Of a DNA stretch of 64,000 nucleotides, positions 62,326-64,000 are shown in pieces (position 1 is the first letter of the stretch; the number at the start of each line of letters is the position of its first letter). The notes under the pieces are model-generated. The model had not been told where the DNA came from, made no database searches, and saw only the letters and a program-made list of their open reading frames with translations. A program made the position numbers and the translations under genes. The stretch spans positions 62,001 to 126,000 of the forward strand of contig NZ_JAALJI010000005.1 in the NCBI RefSeq assembly GCF_011064595.1, read 5' to 3'. This DNA is from Paludisphaera soli. GTDB lineage: Bacteria > Planctomycetota > Planctomycetia > Isosphaerales > Isosphaeraceae.

Positions 62326-63524
62326 CCGCCCGCCCCGAAGCGCGGACGCCGCTGACGTCCGTGGAGAAGATCGACGTCTGCCGGGGGCTGTTCGCCTTCC
62401 TGGTGGTGATCGCGCACGCCGTCGACATCGCCTGGGCGATCCACCCGTCCGCCCCCGCGGCCATGCCGAGGGCGCTGCACGACGCCTGGCTGAACATCGT
62501 CGCGGCCGGGGTCTACTGGGTCATCGGCTTCTTCGTCATCAGCGGATATTGCATCCAGCTCTCGGTGGAGCGCCAGGTGGAGCGCGGGCGGTTCCCGCTG
62601 CGGAGCTACCTGATCGCCCGGCTGTCGCGGATCCTGCCGCTGTACTACGTCGCGCTGGCGTCGGCCGTGGTGTTCGAGCGGCTGATGGTGCCGGCGCGGC
62701 CGAGCACCTGGCCCAACGGGCTCGACTCCGCGACGCTCGTCGCGCAGCTGTTCGTGGTGCAGAACTTCCAGCAGACCTTCGGCTCGTTCGCGCCGTCGTG
62801 GAGCATCACCAACGAGATGTTCTACTACGTCTTCTTCGGGGCGATCGTCTGCCTGGGCCTGCGGCTCCGGGTGCGCCCGGCGAGCCTGGGGATGGCCGCG
62901 TGCCTGGGCCTGGCCGTGCTGCTGGAGGGGGCGTACTTCGGCTGGTTCCGCACCGACCCGGTGGTCCGGAGCCTGGGCCTGCTGTTCGGGCTGGGGACGA
63001 TCTGGTTCCAGGGCGCCCTCGTCGCCGTCCACCGCGAGTCGCTGCGGAACAGCCCGACGGCCCGGCGGCTCTCGGCCTGCTGGCCGCTCGTGCTGCTGCT
63101 GGCCGTGGCCCTCTGGTACAACCACGCGGTCCACCTGCAGTTCCTGTACATCGTCCTGGGCGCGGCGTTCACGATGATGCTCGCGCGGTTCGTGGCCGTC
63201 GACCCGCCGGACGCCCGGCCCCCCGACCGCGGGCGGGTCGGCGCCGCCATCCGGGCCCTGGGGCTGTCGAGCTACCCGACGTACCTCTTCCACGGGCCGT
63301 TCATCATGTGGCTGGGCTCGGTCATGACCCGCGCGGGATGGCTGGCCGACGACTGGCGGGTCACCTGGCTCGTCCTGAGCGCCGCCGGCATCGGCTCGGG
63401 GCTGATCCTGGGGTTCGTCGCCGAGCGCCCGCTGATGACCTGGCGCGCCGGGATGCTCAAGAAGCTGAAGGCGACGGAGCGCGCCGACGCCGCCCCCTCG
63501 CCGATCCTCGGGATGCCGCGCTGA
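62322..63524 (+). CDS. Acyltransferase 3 family membrane protein
   Basis: 400 residues, about ten transmembrane segments. Family motifs: KIDVCRGLFAFLVVIAHAV (catalytic His), FFVISGYCIQLSVERQ, FPLRSYLIARLSRILPLYYV (the R-x10-R region), SFAPSWSITNEMFYYVFF, and YPTYLFHGPFIMWLG. It transfers acetyl or similar groups to sugars of exported glycans. It starts in the ATGA overlap with the polymerase gene. Confidence 0.92.
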   Translation: MTARPEARTPLTSVEKIDVCRGLFAFLVVIAHAVDIAWAIHPSAPAAMPRALHDAWLNIVAAGVYWVIGFFVISGYCIQLSVERQVERGRFPLRSYLIARLSRILPLYYVALASAVVFERLMVPARPSTWPNGLDSATLVAQLFVVQNFQQTFGSFAPSWSITNEMFYYVFFGAIVCLGLRLRVRPASLGMAACLGLAVLLEGAYFGWFRTDPVVRSLGLLFGLGTIWFQGALVAVHRESLRNSPTARRLSACWPLVLLLAVALWYNHAVHLQFLYIVLGAAFTMMLARFVAVDPPDARPPDRGRVGAAIRALGLSSYPTYLFHGPFIMWLGSVMTRAGWLADDWRVTWLVLSAAGIGSGLILGFVAERPLMTWRAGMLKKLKATERADAAPSPILGMPR

Positions 63525-63557
63525 CAGGCCGACGCCGCCACGGAAGGAGCCGCGACC

Positions 63558-64000
63558 ATGCTTTACGCCGTCTGCTTCACGAACTTCGGCCCCTATCACC
63601 TGGCCCGCCTCCGCGCCCTGGCGACGCGGCTGGCCGAGCGGGGCGACCGCCTGATCGCCTACGAGACGGCCGGCGGCGAACGCCTCTACCCCTGGGCGCG
63701 CAGCGAGGGGGGCGAGCCGTTCGACCGCGTAGTCCTGTTCCCCGACCGGGCGCTCGAGGAGATCCCCGCGGGCGCCTGCGCCGAGGCGATGGCCGAGGCC
63801 CTGGACCGCGACCGGCCCGACGCCGTCGCCGCCGTGGGCTACGTCCGGCCCGAATCGCTGGCGCTGGCGAAGTGGGGGCGTCGCCGCCGCGTCCCGACGA
63901 TCCTGATGTCGGAGAGCCAGGCCGTCGACCGCCCCCGCGTCTGGTACAAGGAGATGATCAAGTCGCGTCGGATGCGGCTGTTCGACGCCGCGCTCTGCGG
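63558..64000 (+). CDS. Glycosyltransferase N-terminal part, cut by the window edge
   Basis: At least 147 residues; it continues beyond the window. The N-terminus YAVCFTNFGPYHLARLRALA is the GT-B acceptor domain start, with further strands RVVLFPDRALEEI and DAVAAVGYVRPESLALAKWG, then RVPTILMSESQAVDRPR. It follows the acyltransferase gene by 33 nt with GGAAGGAG upstream, so it belongs to the same operon. The donor-binding half is not visible. Confidence 0.75.
   Translation, partial: MLYAVCFTNFGPYHLARLRALATRLAERGDRLIAYETAGGERLYPWARSEGGEPFDRVVLFPDRALEEIPAGACAEAMAEALDRDRPDAVAAVGYVRPESLALAKWGRRRRVPTILMSESQAVDRPRVWYKEMIKSRRMRLFDAALC

Overview
This window is chromosomal DNA of very high G+C content. 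It most likely comes from a planctomycete of the Isosphaeraceae type (inference from gene content, not from a marker gene). The pointers are a DUF1559 prepilin-like protein, two secreted proteins opening with the LExLExRxLLA/LM type of N-terminal motif, an exosortase with EpsI and a VPEP-tailed protein, a DUF1569 protein, a GT-C membrane glycosyltransferase, and short repeats of the CGAACGAACCCAAT kind. I saw no rRNA, tRNA, CRISPR array or intact insertion sequence.

Layout. 0-6 kb: a secreted DUF11 protein; a TetR-controlled operon (TetR, alpha/beta hydrolase, pyridoxamine-phosphate-oxidase-like flavoprotein) with two copies of one palindromic operator; an orphan C5 cytosine methyltransferase overlapping a Vsr mismatch endonuclease; a small membrane protein. 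6-14 kb: a VPEP-tailed secreted protein, a double zinc-ribbon protein, a WD40 protein, a histidine kinase/NtrC-type regulator pair, and a membrane-anchored protein of three near-identical repeats. 14-24 kb: pyruvate carboxylase with its biotin ligase, a fumarylacetoacetate-hydrolase-family enzyme, a kelch-like protein, two proteins of unknown function and a DUF1559 protein. 24-29.7 kb: a GntR regulator and a PRISE-like reductase; a scarred stretch in which a second, broken reductase copy encloses an immunity-like gene; then an aldo/keto reductase, a PTH2-like protein and a cupin. 29.7-41 kb: dispersed repeats, a GT-C glycosyltransferase, anmK, an ADP-ribosylglycohydrolase, an SGNH hydrolase, a methyltransferase and a large secreted protein with carboxypeptidase-regulatory-like repeats.

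41.3-44.7 kb is a compact sugar-amino-acid recycling operon: sodium/solute symporter, MurQ etherase and a BadF-type kinase. With anmK about 8 kb upstream it makes a plausible PTS-independent route from N-acetylmuramic acid and its anhydro form to GlcNAc-6-phosphate.

46.7-64 kb is an exopolysaccharide and protein-sorting locus. It encodes a WecA/MraY-type initiating transferase with an extra cytosolic domain, a Wzz/BY-kinase, an O-antigen-ligase-type protein, a degenerate-FHA/proline-rich/TM/TPR-like protein, exosortase plus EpsI, GDP-mannose dehydratase, glycosyltransferases, a Wzy-like polymerase and an acyltransferase, and it runs off the right edge. It is interrupted once, by two small convergent genes of unknown function.

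The most interesting items are the recycling cluster, the FHA-like protein wedged between polysaccharide and exosortase genes, the nested palindromic element present twice (14.9 and 34.7 kb), and the toxin/immunity-like scar at 25.6-27.4 kb.
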